Positions 36,200 through 44,856 of a stretch of DNA of 64,000 bases are shown here, one piece after another. The DNA comes from GWE2-42-39 sp034003625 (GTDB lineage Bacteria > Bacteroidota > Bacteroidia > Bacteroidales > Prolixibacteraceae). A model generated the notes under the pieces. That model saw nothing but the letters and a program-made list of their open reading frames with translations, made no database searches and was not told where the DNA came from. Within the stretch, counting starts at the first letter, position 1. Every line of letters begins with the position of its first letter. The stretch lies in NCBI GenBank assembly GCA_034003625.1, contig JAVEYG010000006.1, positions 62,001 to 126,000 of the forward strand, in the 5' to 3' direction. The translations under genes and the position numbers were made by a program.

Positions 36200-37324
36200 A
36201 TGTTTTTTCGCCAGGTAATTGGTCAGGAAGAAATTAAGAAAAAGCTGGTCCAGTCGGTAAACGAAGGAAGGGTCAGCCATGCACAACTGTTTGCCGGCCC
36301 CGATGGTTCGGGAAACCTGCCCATGGCGCTCGCCTACGCGCAATACATCTCGTGCCAGAACAAGCAGCCCGACGATTCGTGCGGCGAATGCCCCTCGTGC
36401 AAAAAATACCAGAAACTGATCCATCCCGACCTTCATTTTGTGTTCCCGGTGGTGAAAACGCCAAAGTTTAAAGACCCGGTGAGCGATAATTTTTTGGCTG
36501 AATGGAGGACAACTGTTGCGGCCAACGCTTATTTCGACCTCGACCAGTGGTTTTCGCTCATTGGCGCCGAGAACGCGCAGGGTCTCATTTACTCGAACGA
36601 AAGCGAAGAAATTATCCGTAAACTGAACCTGAAATCGTTTGAAGCCGAGTTCAAAGTGATGATTATCTGGATGCCTGAAAAGATGCACCTTTCCTGCGCC
36701 AATAAATTGCTGAAGATGATTGAGGAGCCACCTAACAAAACCCTCTTTTTATTGGTTTCCGAGAATGAAGAAAACCTGATTGTCACCATCCGGTCGAGGT
36801 GCCAGCTGGTAAAATTCCCGCCTGTCGACGATGCGTCAATGAAAAAAGCGTTGCTGAACGAACCGGAAGCCGAAGGGGCAAACATCGATAACATGGTCCA
36901 TCTGGCACGCGGAAATTACCGCAAAGTGCTCGAACTGCTCCAGCCCGACGACACTTCGACCTTCAACCTGGAACGTTTTAAAGAATTGATGCGTTCATCG
37001 TACGGCCGAAAATTTCTCGACTTGTTCAGTTGGTCGGAACAGATGTCGGGTATCGGGCGCGAGAAACAAAAAACTTTTTTGCTTTATGCCATGAAGTTTT
37101 TACGTGAAAACTTTATCTCGAACCTGAAGAATAACCGGCTTGTCTTTATGGACGATAGCGAAAGTGATTTTGCAAAACGCTTTGCCCCGTTTATCAACGA
37201 ACGGAACATCATCGAATTAAGCAACCTGTTTGAAGAAGCGTTCGACCATATTGCCATGAACGGAAACCCCCGCATTATTTTCACCGATATAGCTTTTAAA
37301 ACAACCAGGCTCATCAGAAAATAA
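36200..37324 (+). CDS. holB: DNA polymerase III subunit delta' (clamp-loader)
   Basis: A 374-aa protein of the clamp-loader AAA+ family. The N-terminus reads FRQVIGQEEIKKKLVQSV with SHAQLFAGPDGSGNLPMALA in place of a true P-loop (no GKS/T), as expected for delta', which does not bind ATP. The zinc module is visible as four cysteines, SCQNKQPDDSCGECPSC. The sensor region ends in LFLLVSENEENLIVTIRSRC. It works with DnaX and delta to load the sliding clamp. The ATG at 36200 is favoured over the TTG at 36173. The RicT gene follows 168 nt downstream, a frequent Bacteroidota neighbour. Confidence 0.88.
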   Translation: MFFRQVIGQEEIKKKLVQSVNEGRVSHAQLFAGPDGSGNLPMALAYAQYISCQNKQPDDSCGECPSCKKYQKLIHPDLHFVFPVVKTPKFKDPVSDNFLAEWRTTVAANAYFDLDQWFSLIGAENAQGLIYSNESEEIIRKLNLKSFEAEFKVMIIWMPEKMHLSCANKLLKMIEEPPNKTLFLLVSENEENLIVTIRSRCQLVKFPPVDDASMKKALLNEPEAEGANIDNMVHLARGNYRKVLELLQPDDTSTFNLERFKELMRSSYGRKFLDLFSWSEQMSGIGREKQKTFLLYAMKFLRENFISNLKNNRLVFMDDSESDFAKRFAPFINERNIIELSNLFEEAFDHIAMNGNPRIIFTDIAFKTTRLIRK

Positions 37325-37428
37325 CCCACCGGAATAGCTTTTCCCATTTTACGGGCAACATAGAACAATCCAGGAGATTATTGCCTGTTAACCGGTTGTC
37401 TGATACTTTTTTTATACACATTAATCAT

Positions 37429-37436
37429 TACTTTTG
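37429..37436 (+). promoter_or_regulatory. -7 promoter box of the ricT-gldH-trmB unit
   Basis: TACTTTTG matches TAnnTTTG, 56 nt before the ricT ATG. No TTG at the expected distance upstream. Confidence 0.4.
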
Positions 37437-37492
37437 TAATTCTCTGCCGGGAGGTTCCCGGTAACTTTTACCGGACAGCAAAAAGCAATATT

Positions 37493-38641
37493 ATGGACAA
37501 GTTTGTGTGTGAAGATAATTTGATTGAACGTGGTTGTTGTCGTGGAAACGGCGGAACCTGTTCAAAGCTGGAAGTATATGACTGGCTCAACGACGTCATC
37601 AGCGTGGCCAATCCCGGTGAATTGGTCGAAGTCCGTTTTAAAAATACCCGCAAAGACTACTTTCACAACGTCAACCATCTGAAAATAAATCCCGGCGACA
37701 TTGTTGCGGTGGAAGCAAACCCGGGACACGATATCGGTATTGTTTCGCTTACAGGCGACTTAGTGCTCGACCAAATGAAAAAACACAAGGTCACTTTAGT
37801 GAATGGCGAACTTCGGAAGGTATACCGGAAAGCCAAACAAATCGACATCGACAAATGGAAAGAAGCCATGCAGCTGGAACATCAGACCATGCTCAGATCG
37901 CGGCAGATCGCTGCCGATCTGAAATTAGACATGAAAATTGGCGACGTAGAATACCAGGGAGACAAAACCAAAGCTATTTTTTATTATATCGCCGACGAGC
38001 GCGTTGACTTCCGGCAATTAATCAAAGTCCTGGCCGATACATTCCGTATCCGCATTGAAATGAAACAAATCGGCGCCCGGCAGGAAGCCGGACGTATCGG
38101 GGGAATTGGTCCCTGCGGACGCGAATTGTGCTGTGCCACCTGGATACACAGTTTTATCTCGGTGACTACCAATGCAGCCCGTTACCAGGAAATTTCGATG
38201 AACCCGCAAAAATTAGCCGGACAATGCGGAAAACTGAAATGCTGCCTCAATTACGAAGTGGATTCCTACATTGATGCCCAGCGGGATTTTCCGCCAACCA
38301 ATATTCCGCTCGAAACCGAGAAAGGACGTTATGTTTTCCAGAAATCGGAAATATTCAGAGGTTTGTACTGGTACTCGCTTGATAACGAAGCGCCCCTGAA
38401 CCAGGTTGCCATTCCGGTAGAACGGGTAAAAGAAATTATCCGTCAGAATCAGAAAAAAAGAAAAGTGGAAAAGCTGGTCACCAAAGAGCCGGAAATGCCA
38501 CTTCCCGAAGAAAAAGGGTATAAGGATGTAATTGAACAGGGCAGCCTGACCCGTTTCGACGATCTTAAAAAAGCAGGTGGAAACAAGGGACGAAATAAAA
38601 ACCGCAAATTCAAACGCTATAAACCTCAGCAAAAATCATGA
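37493..38641 (+). CDS. ricT: PSP1/RicT-family protein (YaaT-like)
   Basis: A 382-aa protein with the PSP1 domain. Cysteine-rich signatures are clear: ERGCCRGNGGTC near the N-terminus, GRIGGIGPCGRELCCATW (about residue 203) and GQCGKLKCCLNYEVD (about 244). In Bacillus, RicT forms an Fe-S containing complex with RicA and RicF that acts on RNA processing and phosphorelay; whether this role holds in Bacteroidota is not known. The last ~40 residues are strongly basic (KGRNKNRKFKRYKPQQKS), suggesting RNA contact. Its stop overlaps the gldH start by 4 nt (ATGA). Confidence 0.9.
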   Translation: MDKFVCEDNLIERGCCRGNGGTCSKLEVYDWLNDVISVANPGELVEVRFKNTRKDYFHNVNHLKINPGDIVAVEANPGHDIGIVSLTGDLVLDQMKKHKVTLVNGELRKVYRKAKQIDIDKWKEAMQLEHQTMLRSRQIAADLKLDMKIGDVEYQGDKTKAIFYYIADERVDFRQLIKVLADTFRIRIEMKQIGARQEAGRIGGIGPCGRELCCATWIHSFISVTTNAARYQEISMNPQKLAGQCGKLKCCLNYEVDSYIDAQRDFPPTNIPLETEKGRYVFQKSEIFRGLYWYSLDNEAPLNQVAIPVERVKEIIRQNQKKRKVEKLVTKEPEMPLPEEKGYKDVIEQGSLTRFDDLKKAGGNKGRNKNRKFKRYKPQQKS

Positions 38642-39099
38642 GACAGGGTTTTCTTTTTTTTCTGATTATTGCATCTGTTGCGGCCTGCGACCGTAACAGG
38701 GTTTTTGAATCGTACAGGGAAGTGCACCGTGACGGCTGGGGAAAAGATTCGCTGGTCGTTTTCAACTTCGAAATACAGGACACCGTACAGGTCCACAATT
38801 TATATATTAACCTGAGGAATAAAGGAAACTATCCGTACAGCAATATCTGGCTGTTCCTTTCGATCGACTCGCCCGACGGGACCATTCTCCCTGATACCGT
38901 TGAATTCACCTTGGCCGATAATTCCGGGAGATGGACCGGCAGCGGATTAGGCGACTTGTTCGATAACCAGTTTATTTACCGTTCAAATGTTTACTTTCCC
39001 CAATGTGGCGCTTACCAGTTTAACATACAGCAGGGGATGCGTGACGAAATGCTCGAAGGGATACGCGATGTGGGAATCAGGGTTGAAAAAAGAAAATAG
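38638..39099 (+). CDS. gldH: Gliding-motility lipoprotein GldH
   Basis: A 153-aa lipoprotein: hydrophobic signal with lipobox ASVAAC (Cys at residue 17), then a beta-rich domain with NLYINLRNKGNYPYSNIWLF and PDTVEFTLADNSGRWTGSGL, which are GldH hallmarks. GldH is needed for gliding in Flavobacterium, but it also occurs in non-gliding Bacteroidota, so motility cannot be inferred. Translationally coupled to ricT by a 4-nt overlap; trmB follows 11 nt later. Confidence 0.88.
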   Translation: MRQGFLFFLIIASVAACDRNRVFESYREVHRDGWGKDSLVVFNFEIQDTVQVHNLYINLRNKGNYPYSNIWLFLSIDSPDGTILPDTVEFTLADNSGRWTGSGLGDLFDNQFIYRSNVYFPQCGAYQFNIQQGMRDEMLEGIRDVGIRVEKRK

Positions 39100-39110
39100 C
39101 TTATTGAAAA

Positions 39111-39848
39111 GTGGGGAAAAGAAAACTTAAAAAATTTGCCGATCTGGCTTCGTTCAACCATGTGATTGAAGCCCCGTTCAGAAGCATCGACCAGGAAGAT
39201 CACGAATTAAAAGGAAAGTGGAACAGCTTTTTTGGCAACAACCAGCCGCTCGTTCTTGAGCTGGGGTGCGGAAAAGGCGAATACACCGCGCAACTGGCGG
39301 AGAAATACCCGGATAAAAATTTTATCGGCATCGATATTAAAGGCGCACGAATGTGGAAAGGGGCCAAAGACACCAAGGAGAAAGGCTTGAAAAATGTGGC
39401 TTTCCTTCGTACCAACATTGAAATCATCCACACCTTTTTTGCCAAAGGCGAAGTAAACGAAATATGGCTGACCTTTCCCGACCCGCAAATGAAAAAAACA
39501 CGCCGGAGGCTGACAGCTACCAATTTCATAGAGAAATACCGGCAGATATTGGTTCAGAATGGCCTTGTCCACCTGAAAACAGACAGCAATTTTCAGTATG
39601 TGTACACCGAAGCCATGGTTATGGAAAACCGGTTCGGGATTGTTTGCAACACCAACGATTTGTACCGTTCCGGCCTGGCCGACGATATCTTGTCGATACG
39701 CACGTTTTACGAAAAACAATGGTTGGAACGGGGTATCAGTATTAAATATCTCTCGTTTCGCCTCAATCACGATGAACCTCTGCACGAGCCGGATGTTGAA
39801 ATAGAAAAAGATGCGTACCGTAGTTTCGGGCGGAGCGCCAGGGAATAA
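39111..39848 (+). CDS. trmB: tRNA (guanine-N7-)-methyltransferase
   Basis: A 245-aa SAM-dependent enzyme that forms m7G46 in tRNA. The SAM-binding motif is LVLELGCGKGEYTAQLAEKY (about residue 45), followed by IGIDIKGARMWKGA and the family signature EIWLTFPDPQMKKTRRRLT (about 122). The start is a GTG at 39111, 11 nt after gldH; no ATG occurs before the SAM motif. The alkyltransferase-like gene follows 3 nt later, in one transcription unit. Confidence 0.95.
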   Translation: MGKRKLKKFADLASFNHVIEAPFRSIDQEDHELKGKWNSFFGNNQPLVLELGCGKGEYTAQLAEKYPDKNFIGIDIKGARMWKGAKDTKEKGLKNVAFLRTNIEIIHTFFAKGEVNEIWLTFPDPQMKKTRRRLTATNFIEKYRQILVQNGLVHLKTDSNFQYVYTEAMVMENRFGIVCNTNDLYRSGLADDILSIRTFYEKQWLERGISIKYLSFRLNHDEPLHEPDVEIEKDAYRSFGRSARE

Positions 39849-39851
39849 AAA

Positions 39852-40190
39852 ATGTCAGATTTTTATCAACAGGTTTACGAAGTAGTCCGGCAAATACCGG
39901 CAGGGCGGGTCACTAATTACGGGGCCATCGCCGCTTTTCTCGGGTCGAAACAATCGTCGCGCATGGTGGGTTGGGCGATGAACAATGCCCATTCGTTGCC
40001 TGAATATATCCCTGCGCACCGGGTGGTTAACCGGAACGGCCTGCTCACCGGCAAACATCATTTTGGCGGCGAAAACGTCATGCAGGAACTACTCGAAAAC
40101 GAAGGATTAGTGATCGAAAACGACCAAATCCTGAATTTCAAAGAAAGATTCTGGGACCCGGCGGAAGGACTTTCTATGGATAATTTCTAA
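39852..40190 (+). CDS. Alkyltransferase-like (ATL) protein, MGMT fold lacking the reactive cysteine
   Basis: A 112-aa protein with the C-terminal MGMT DNA-binding fold only (VVRQIPAGRVTNYGAIAAFL, then MVGWAMNNAHSLPEYIPAHR). True O6-alkylguanine-DNA alkyltransferases have PCHR; here residue 55 is Ala (PAHR), so the methyl-transfer reaction is not possible. ATL proteins bind O6-alkylguanine lesions, flip the base and hand the site to nucleotide excision repair. That role is inferred from the family. Placed between trmB and the Mrp-type gene. Confidence 0.85.
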   Translation: MSDFYQQVYEVVRQIPAGRVTNYGAIAAFLGSKQSSRMVGWAMNNAHSLPEYIPAHRVVNRNGLLTGKHHFGGENVMQELLENEGLVIENDQILNFKERFWDPAEGLSMDNF

Positions 40191-40216
40191 GTTTGAACTT
40201 TTTAAACTAAAATACA

Positions 40217-41332
40217 ATGTCAGAAATTCCACGCAAGCTAATTGTACCAAAAAATATCACCGATGCACTCCTGAATGTCAATTATCCGGGAAGCAACGAA
40301 AACATTGTTTCGCTCGACATGGTGCAGGAAATACGGATTGCCGGGAAACAAGTAAGTTTTTCGCTGGTTTTCCAGCGTTCCGACGACCCGAATATTGAAA
40401 CCGTGCGGGAAGCCTGTATCGCCGCCATTGAAAAGCACATTGGCGAAGAAGTCGAGATACGGGGCAATATCACCGTAAAAGTCATCCACCAGATGGAGCG
40501 CCCGTTGTTGCCCGGGGTGAAAAATATTGTGGCGGTTGCATCCGGTAAAGGCGGGGTCGGTAAATCGACAGTCGCCGTAAACCTGGCCGTGGCCCTGGCG
40601 AATACCGGTGCGAAAGTCGGCCTGATCGATGCCGATATTTTTGGGCCCTCGCTTCCTAAAATGTTTGGTGTCGAAGATGTTCGTCCGGCAGGCATCAAAA
40701 TAGAAGGCCGCGACATGATCGAACCAGTCGAGAAATTTGGGGTAAAAATGCTGTCGATCGGCTTTTTTGTCGCTGCCGAAAATGCGTTGATCTGGCGTGG
40801 GCCAATGGCTTCGAATGCCCTGAAACAACTGATTGCCGACGGCAACTGGGGCGAGCTCGATTATCTTTTAATTGATCTTCCACCGGGAACCAGCGACATA
40901 CACCTGAGTTTGGTACAAACCGTCCCGGTAACCGGGGCTGTCATCGTCACTACCCCACAAGATGTGGCGCTGGCCGACGTGGTGAAAGGGGTCAACATGT
41001 TCCAAAGCAAATCCATTGACGTACCGGTGCTGGGATTGATTGAAAACATGGCCTGGTTCACTCCGGAAGAATTGCCTGGCAACAAATATTATATTTTTGG
41101 AAAAGAAGGCGGAAAAAATTTAGCCGACCAGATGGGGCTGGTATTGCTGGGACAGATACCGATCGTGCAAAGCATCCGCGAAGGAGGCGACTCGGGAAGC
41201 CCGTCGGCAGTAAATGCTACTTCACCTGTCGGCAAAGCTTTTTCTGAAATTGCACACACACTGATAAACCAACTGGAAATAAGAAACACAACGATTGACC
41301 CGACAAAAAAAGTGAAGGTTTCAAAAAAATAA
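40217..41332 (+). CDS. Mrp/NBP35-family P-loop ATPase (Fe-S cluster carrier type)
   Basis: A 371-aa protein. The N-terminal ~90 residues are a MIP18/DUF59-like domain, then a deviant Walker A motif VAVASGKGGVGKSTVAVNLA (about 110) and a Walker B-like segment LDYLLIDLPPGTSDIHLSLV. Mrp/ApbC proteins deliver Fe-S clusters. The C-terminal CxxC that normally follows the ENM(S/A) segment is not present: here it reads IENMAWFTPEELPGNKYYIF. Cluster binding may therefore differ; I cannot tell from sequence whether this is usual for the phylum. A strong terminator follows. Confidence 0.9.
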   Translation: MSEIPRKLIVPKNITDALLNVNYPGSNENIVSLDMVQEIRIAGKQVSFSLVFQRSDDPNIETVREACIAAIEKHIGEEVEIRGNITVKVIHQMERPLLPGVKNIVAVASGKGGVGKSTVAVNLAVALANTGAKVGLIDADIFGPSLPKMFGVEDVRPAGIKIEGRDMIEPVEKFGVKMLSIGFFVAAENALIWRGPMASNALKQLIADGNWGELDYLLIDLPPGTSDIHLSLVQTVPVTGAVIVTTPQDVALADVVKGVNMFQSKSIDVPVLGLIENMAWFTPEELPGNKYYIFGKEGGKNLADQMGLVLLGQIPIVQSIREGGDSGSPSAVNATSPVGKAFSEIAHTLINQLEIRNTTIDPTKKVKVSKK

Positions 41333-41359
41333 TACCGGCAGCCCGGAAAAAACAAGGAG

Positions 41360-41407
41360 AAAAGCCCGGAATGTTAATTAATTCTATACATTCCGGGCTT
41401 TTTTTGC
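41360..41407 (+). terminator. Intrinsic terminator of the ricT-to-mrp transcription unit
   Basis: AAAAGCCCGGAATGT and ACATTCCGGGCTTTT form a 15-bp perfect stem with a 13-nt AT-rich loop and a terminal run of seven T. Confidence 0.9.
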
Positions 41408-41480
41408 ATAAAAATTCAAATTTAATATTCGCGAAACTTTCAACTTTATATAAACCAGTATTTTTGAGAAATTTTTGAAA

Positions 41481-42245
41481 ATGCTGATTGATACCCACGC
41501 TCATATTTATTCAGAAGATTATTCCAACGACATCGACCAGGTGATTGAACGGGCCTATCAATGCAATGTCCGGAAAATTGTGTTGCCCAATATTGACAGT
41601 TCGTCGCTGAAAAGCATGCTCGACCTGTCGAATGCCTATCCGCAAATTTGTTTTCCGCTAATTGGCCTCCATCCGACCTCGGTGAACGAGGATTACCGCG
41701 ACGAGTTGCAATTAGTTGATTTCTGGCTGAATAAACGAAAATTTTATGGAATTGGAGAAATTGGGATCGATCTGTACTGGGACAAAACATTTCTGAACGA
41801 ACAGATTATCGTTTTCAGGCACCAGCTCCAACTGGCAAAAAAGCACAGGCTTCCGGTGGTTATTCACGTACGCGATTCATTCGATCAGGTATTTGACGTT
41901 TTGCACACCGAAAGGAATGATACGTTAACAGGTGTATTTCATAGTTTTTCAGGTTCTTCCGAACAGGCCAGGCAAATTGTAGACATCGGGTTCAAAATAG
42001 GGGTAAACGGAATTGTTACCTTTAAGAATTCGGGCCTCGACAAAGTTATACAGGAAATCTCCCCCGAACATCTGCTTATAGAAACCGATTCGCCCTATCT
42101 CACCCCGGCCCCTTTCCGCGGAAAACGAAACGAAAGCTCCTATCTTATATATGTAGCCCGGAAAATTGCCGAACTGCATCGCACGACCGTCGACGAGATT
42201 GCCCGCATAACAACTGAAAATGCTGAGAAACTTTTCAGTATTTAA
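41481..42245 (+). CDS. TatD-family metal-dependent hydrolase (DNase)
   Basis: A 254-aa TIM-barrel protein. Metal ligands can be seen in order: His6 and His8 (LIDTHAHIYSED), Glu in GIGEIGIDLYW, His in VVIHVRDSFDQ, His in GVFHSFSGSSEQ and Asp in LLIETDSPYLTPAP. TatD enzymes are 3'-5' exonuclease/deoxyribonucleases involved in DNA repair and clean-up. The ATG at 41481 is chosen over a TTG at 41475. Confidence 0.95.
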   Translation: MLIDTHAHIYSEDYSNDIDQVIERAYQCNVRKIVLPNIDSSSLKSMLDLSNAYPQICFPLIGLHPTSVNEDYRDELQLVDFWLNKRKFYGIGEIGIDLYWDKTFLNEQIIVFRHQLQLAKKHRLPVVIHVRDSFDQVFDVLHTERNDTLTGVFHSFSGSSEQARQIVDIGFKIGVNGIVTFKNSGLDKVIQEISPEHLLIETDSPYLTPAPFRGKRNESSYLIYVARKIAELHRTTVDEIARITTENAEKLFSI

Positions 42246-42258
42246 ACTTTTCTTTATT

Positions 42259-42266
42259 TAAATTTG
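42259..42266 (+). promoter_or_regulatory. -7 promoter box of the asparaginase gene
   Basis: TAAATTTG matches TAnnTTTG, 24 nt before the GTG start; no clear -33 box. Confidence 0.4.
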
Positions 42267-42290
42267 GGCAAATAAATTTCGACAAACAGA

Positions 42291-43319
42291 GTGGATAAAA
42301 AACCGGCAATCCTGATTATTTACACAGGAGGAACGATTGGAATGGCCCAGAAAGGTCCTGACGGAGGGCTGGCACCTGTAAAATTCGACCAGATATTGGA
42401 AGAAGTTCCCGAGCTTAACCGACTGGGATACAATCTATTTGCAGTTACCTTCAATCCACCGATCGATTCTGCAAACATGACTGTCGCAATATGGGTAAAA
42501 ATTGCCAACACCATCAAACAGAATTACCAGTTTTACGATGGTTTTGTCATCCTCCACGGAACCGACACGATGGCCTATACTGCATCGGCCCTGAGTTTTA
42601 TGCTCGAAAACCTCGACAAACCGGTAGTGATGACCGGTTCCCAGTTGCCTATTGGTATTTTACGGACCGACGGAAAGGAAAACCTGATTACTTCCATTGA
42701 AATTGCTGCCGCTAAAAGAAACGAAATGGCCATTGTCCCGGAAGTCTGTGTCTATTTCGACAATAAGCTGTTCCGGGGAAACCGGACAAGCAAACGGCAT
42801 GCCGATCACTTCAGCGCATTCGATTCGGTCAATTACCCCCTACTGGCAAAAGCCGGTGTCGAAATAAAATTTTTCCAGGAGAATATTTATTACCCCGCCA
42901 ATAAAGGTATTTTAAAAGTAAATACAAAATTTGACGAACGGGTGGTAATCCTGAAAATTTTCCCGGGGATTAGTAAAACTGTTTTTGAGAATATTATTGA
43001 AATTCCCGGATTACGGGGAATTGTCCTGGAATCTTTTGGCGCAGGGAACGTACCCACCACTGCCTGGATAATCAGTTTGATAAAAAAGGCTGTCCGGAAG
43101 AAAATTATCGTACTGAATATCACTCAGTGCCAGGGAGGCGCCGTAAACATGGGGCAGTACGAAACCAGCCAGGAACTGTTAAAAGCAGGTGTGGTAAACG
43201 GAAAAGATATGACCACGGAAGCTGCTGTAACCAAACTTATGTTCTTACTGGGACAAGACCTGGGGCAGGAAGAAATAAAGATGCATCTCAACAAAAATAT
43301 GAGTGGGGAAATAAGTTAG
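42291..43319 (+). CDS. ansA: L-asparaginase, type I
   Basis: A 342-aa cytoplasmic enzyme hydrolysing asparagine to aspartate and ammonia. The first catalytic threonine lies in YTGGTIGMAQ (residues 11-20) and the second Thr-Asp pair in VILHGTDTMAYTASALSFML. There is no signal peptide, and length and motifs fit the bacterial type I (AnsA-like) group. The start is the GTG at 42291. tRNA-Ser follows 71 nt downstream. Confidence 0.93.
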   Translation: MDKKPAILIIYTGGTIGMAQKGPDGGLAPVKFDQILEEVPELNRLGYNLFAVTFNPPIDSANMTVAIWVKIANTIKQNYQFYDGFVILHGTDTMAYTASALSFMLENLDKPVVMTGSQLPIGILRTDGKENLITSIEIAAAKRNEMAIVPEVCVYFDNKLFRGNRTSKRHADHFSAFDSVNYPLLAKAGVEIKFFQENIYYPANKGILKVNTKFDERVVILKIFPGISKTVFENIIEIPGLRGIVLESFGAGNVPTTAWIISLIKKAVRKKIIVLNITQCQGGAVNMGQYETSQELLKAGVVNGKDMTTEAAVTKLMFLLGQDLGQEEIKMHLNKNMSGEIS

Positions 43320-43390
43320 CCGCATCCTTGTTTTTCCCATTTTTTTTGTAATTTGCAGCCCTGAAAAAATTTAGTGCCAGACTAATTTCG

Positions 43391-43478
43391 GGAGAGATGC
43401 AGGAGTGGCTGAACTGGCACGCCTGGAAAGCGTGTGTACCCCTAAAGGGTACCGAGGGTTCGAATCCCTCTCTCTCCG
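43391..43478 (+). tRNA. tRNA-Ser (GGA anticodon)
   Basis: An 88-nt tRNA with acceptor arms GGAGAGA/TCTCTCC and discriminator G. Anticodon stem CACGC/GCGTG encloses CTGGAAA, giving anticodon GGA. The long variable arm (TACCCCTAAAGGGTA) confirms a class II tRNA, and the T arm carries GAGGGTTCGAATCCCTC. CCA is not encoded. Confidence 0.97.
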
Positions 43479-43560
43479 CGTTATTTGAAACGATTAGAAA
43501 CAAAATCGAATATAACAATTAAAATTTTTGGAGATTTACTAATTAAAATTTAAGACCAAG

Positions 43561-44352
43561 ATGAAAAAACTATTTGCGTTAATTGCAATTCTCGGGATGC
43601 TTTATATGGTGGCATCAAAAAATGCAGTTGCTCAGGATTCCGCAAGTCCAACTGCAACAGAACAAGTAACTGCAGCCGATGCTGAAGAAACAGCTGCCGC
43701 AGCAGCAGAAGAAGGCCAGTCGCTGCACAGCGCGATCAAACAAAAATTCATTGAAGGTGGTCCCGGCTTCATGGCATCTATCCTGATCTGTTTGATTTTA
43801 GGACTTGCTTTTGCATTGGAAAGAGTTATTTACCTGAACCTTTCGACCAGCAACACAAAAAAATTATTGCTCAACGTTGAAGAAGCCCTGTCAAACGGTG
43901 GGATTGAAGCAGCAAAAGAAGTTTGCCGGAATACCCGTGGCCCTGTGGCAAGTATTTTCTATCAGGGACTCGACCGTTCTCACGAAGGGTTGGATGTAGT
44001 GGAAAAAACAGTTGTCTCCTATGGTGGCGTACAGGCAGGTTTGCTCGAAAAAGGGTTAAGCTGGATTTCATTGTTTATTGCTCTTGCTCCTATGCTCGGG
44101 TTCCTTGGAACAGTAATCGGGTTGATCACGGCTTTCGACGCTATTGAAGTGGCAGGTGACATTAGCCCCGCACTGGTTGCAAATGGTATGAAAATCGCCT
44201 TGATCACTACCGTAGGAGGTTTGATCGTAGCCATCATCCTTCAAGTCTTTTACAACTATTGTCTTTCAAAAATCGACAGCATCGTGAACAGCATGGAAGA
44301 TGCTTCAATCTCCCTGATCGACATCTTGGTAAAACACAACCTTAAAAAATAA
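43561..44352 (+). CDS. MotA/TolQ/ExbB-family proton channel protein
   Basis: A 263-aa protein. An N-terminal signal-like segment (MKKLFALIAILGMLYMVASK) is followed by an acidic/alanine-rich stretch (ADAEETAAAAAEEGQ), then three membrane segments (about 70-90, 160-185, 208-232). The conserved channel region is LSWISLFIALAPMLGFLGTV with VIGLITAFDAIE. Together with the ExbD proteins it should use the proton gradient to energise an outer-membrane process through a TonB-like partner. The TonB itself is not in this window. Confidence 0.92.
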   Translation: MKKLFALIAILGMLYMVASKNAVAQDSASPTATEQVTAADAEETAAAAAEEGQSLHSAIKQKFIEGGPGFMASILICLILGLAFALERVIYLNLSTSNTKKLLLNVEEALSNGGIEAAKEVCRNTRGPVASIFYQGLDRSHEGLDVVEKTVVSYGGVQAGLLEKGLSWISLFIALAPMLGFLGTVIGLITAFDAIEVAGDISPALVANGMKIALITTVGGLIVAIILQVFYNYCLSKIDSIVNSMEDASISLIDILVKHNLKK

Positions 44353-44361
44353 AACAGCCCT

Positions 44362-44820
44362 ATGAAGCTAGAAAAAGCATTAAATATCATGATGTGGGCG
44401 CTTGTGGCTATTTCTGCATTCCTCATTATCTCACTGATGGCAAACATCAGTGAGAATAAGGAAGATCCGGCTATGGGAAGCTGGCTCAATACGAACCTTA
44501 CATGGTCTTATATTTTATTGATTGCCACAATTGTCATAGTCGTTTTGTTTGGGCTATTCCAAACAGTTAGCGACAAAGCTGCAACAAAGAGTGCGCTTGT
44601 TTCACTGGGGTGTGCTGCCGTTATTTTTATTATTTCGTACAGCCTCGCCTCAAATGAAATCCCGAAATTTTACGGAGTAGAAAAATTTGTAACCGACGGA
44701 ACGTTGACCGGTACTATTTCAAAATGGATTGATACAACATTGATAGCTACTTATATTTTATTTGTACTTACATTAGTTGCTACAATTTTCTGGTCGGTAA
44801 GCCATGTATTCAAGAAATAA
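44362..44820 (+). CDS. Four-helix membrane protein of the ExbBD operon, unknown function
   Basis: A 152-aa protein with four predicted membrane segments (about 9-29, 50-70, 80-99, 128-148) and little else; short polar loops of charged residues separate them. It starts 9 nt after the ExbB gene and precedes the first ExbD gene by 36 nt, so co-transcription and a role as an accessory subunit are likely. I do not recognise a named family. Not similar to ExbB by motif. Confidence 0.75.
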   Translation: MKLEKALNIMMWALVAISAFLIISLMANISENKEDPAMGSWLNTNLTWSYILLIATIVIVVLFGLFQTVSDKAATKSALVSLGCAAVIFIISYSLASNEIPKFYGVEKFVTDGTLTGTISKWIDTTLIATYILFVLTLVATIFWSVSHVFKK

Positions 44821-44856
44821 TGAAGATGTTCTTTAAACACAGGAAAAACTAAAATT

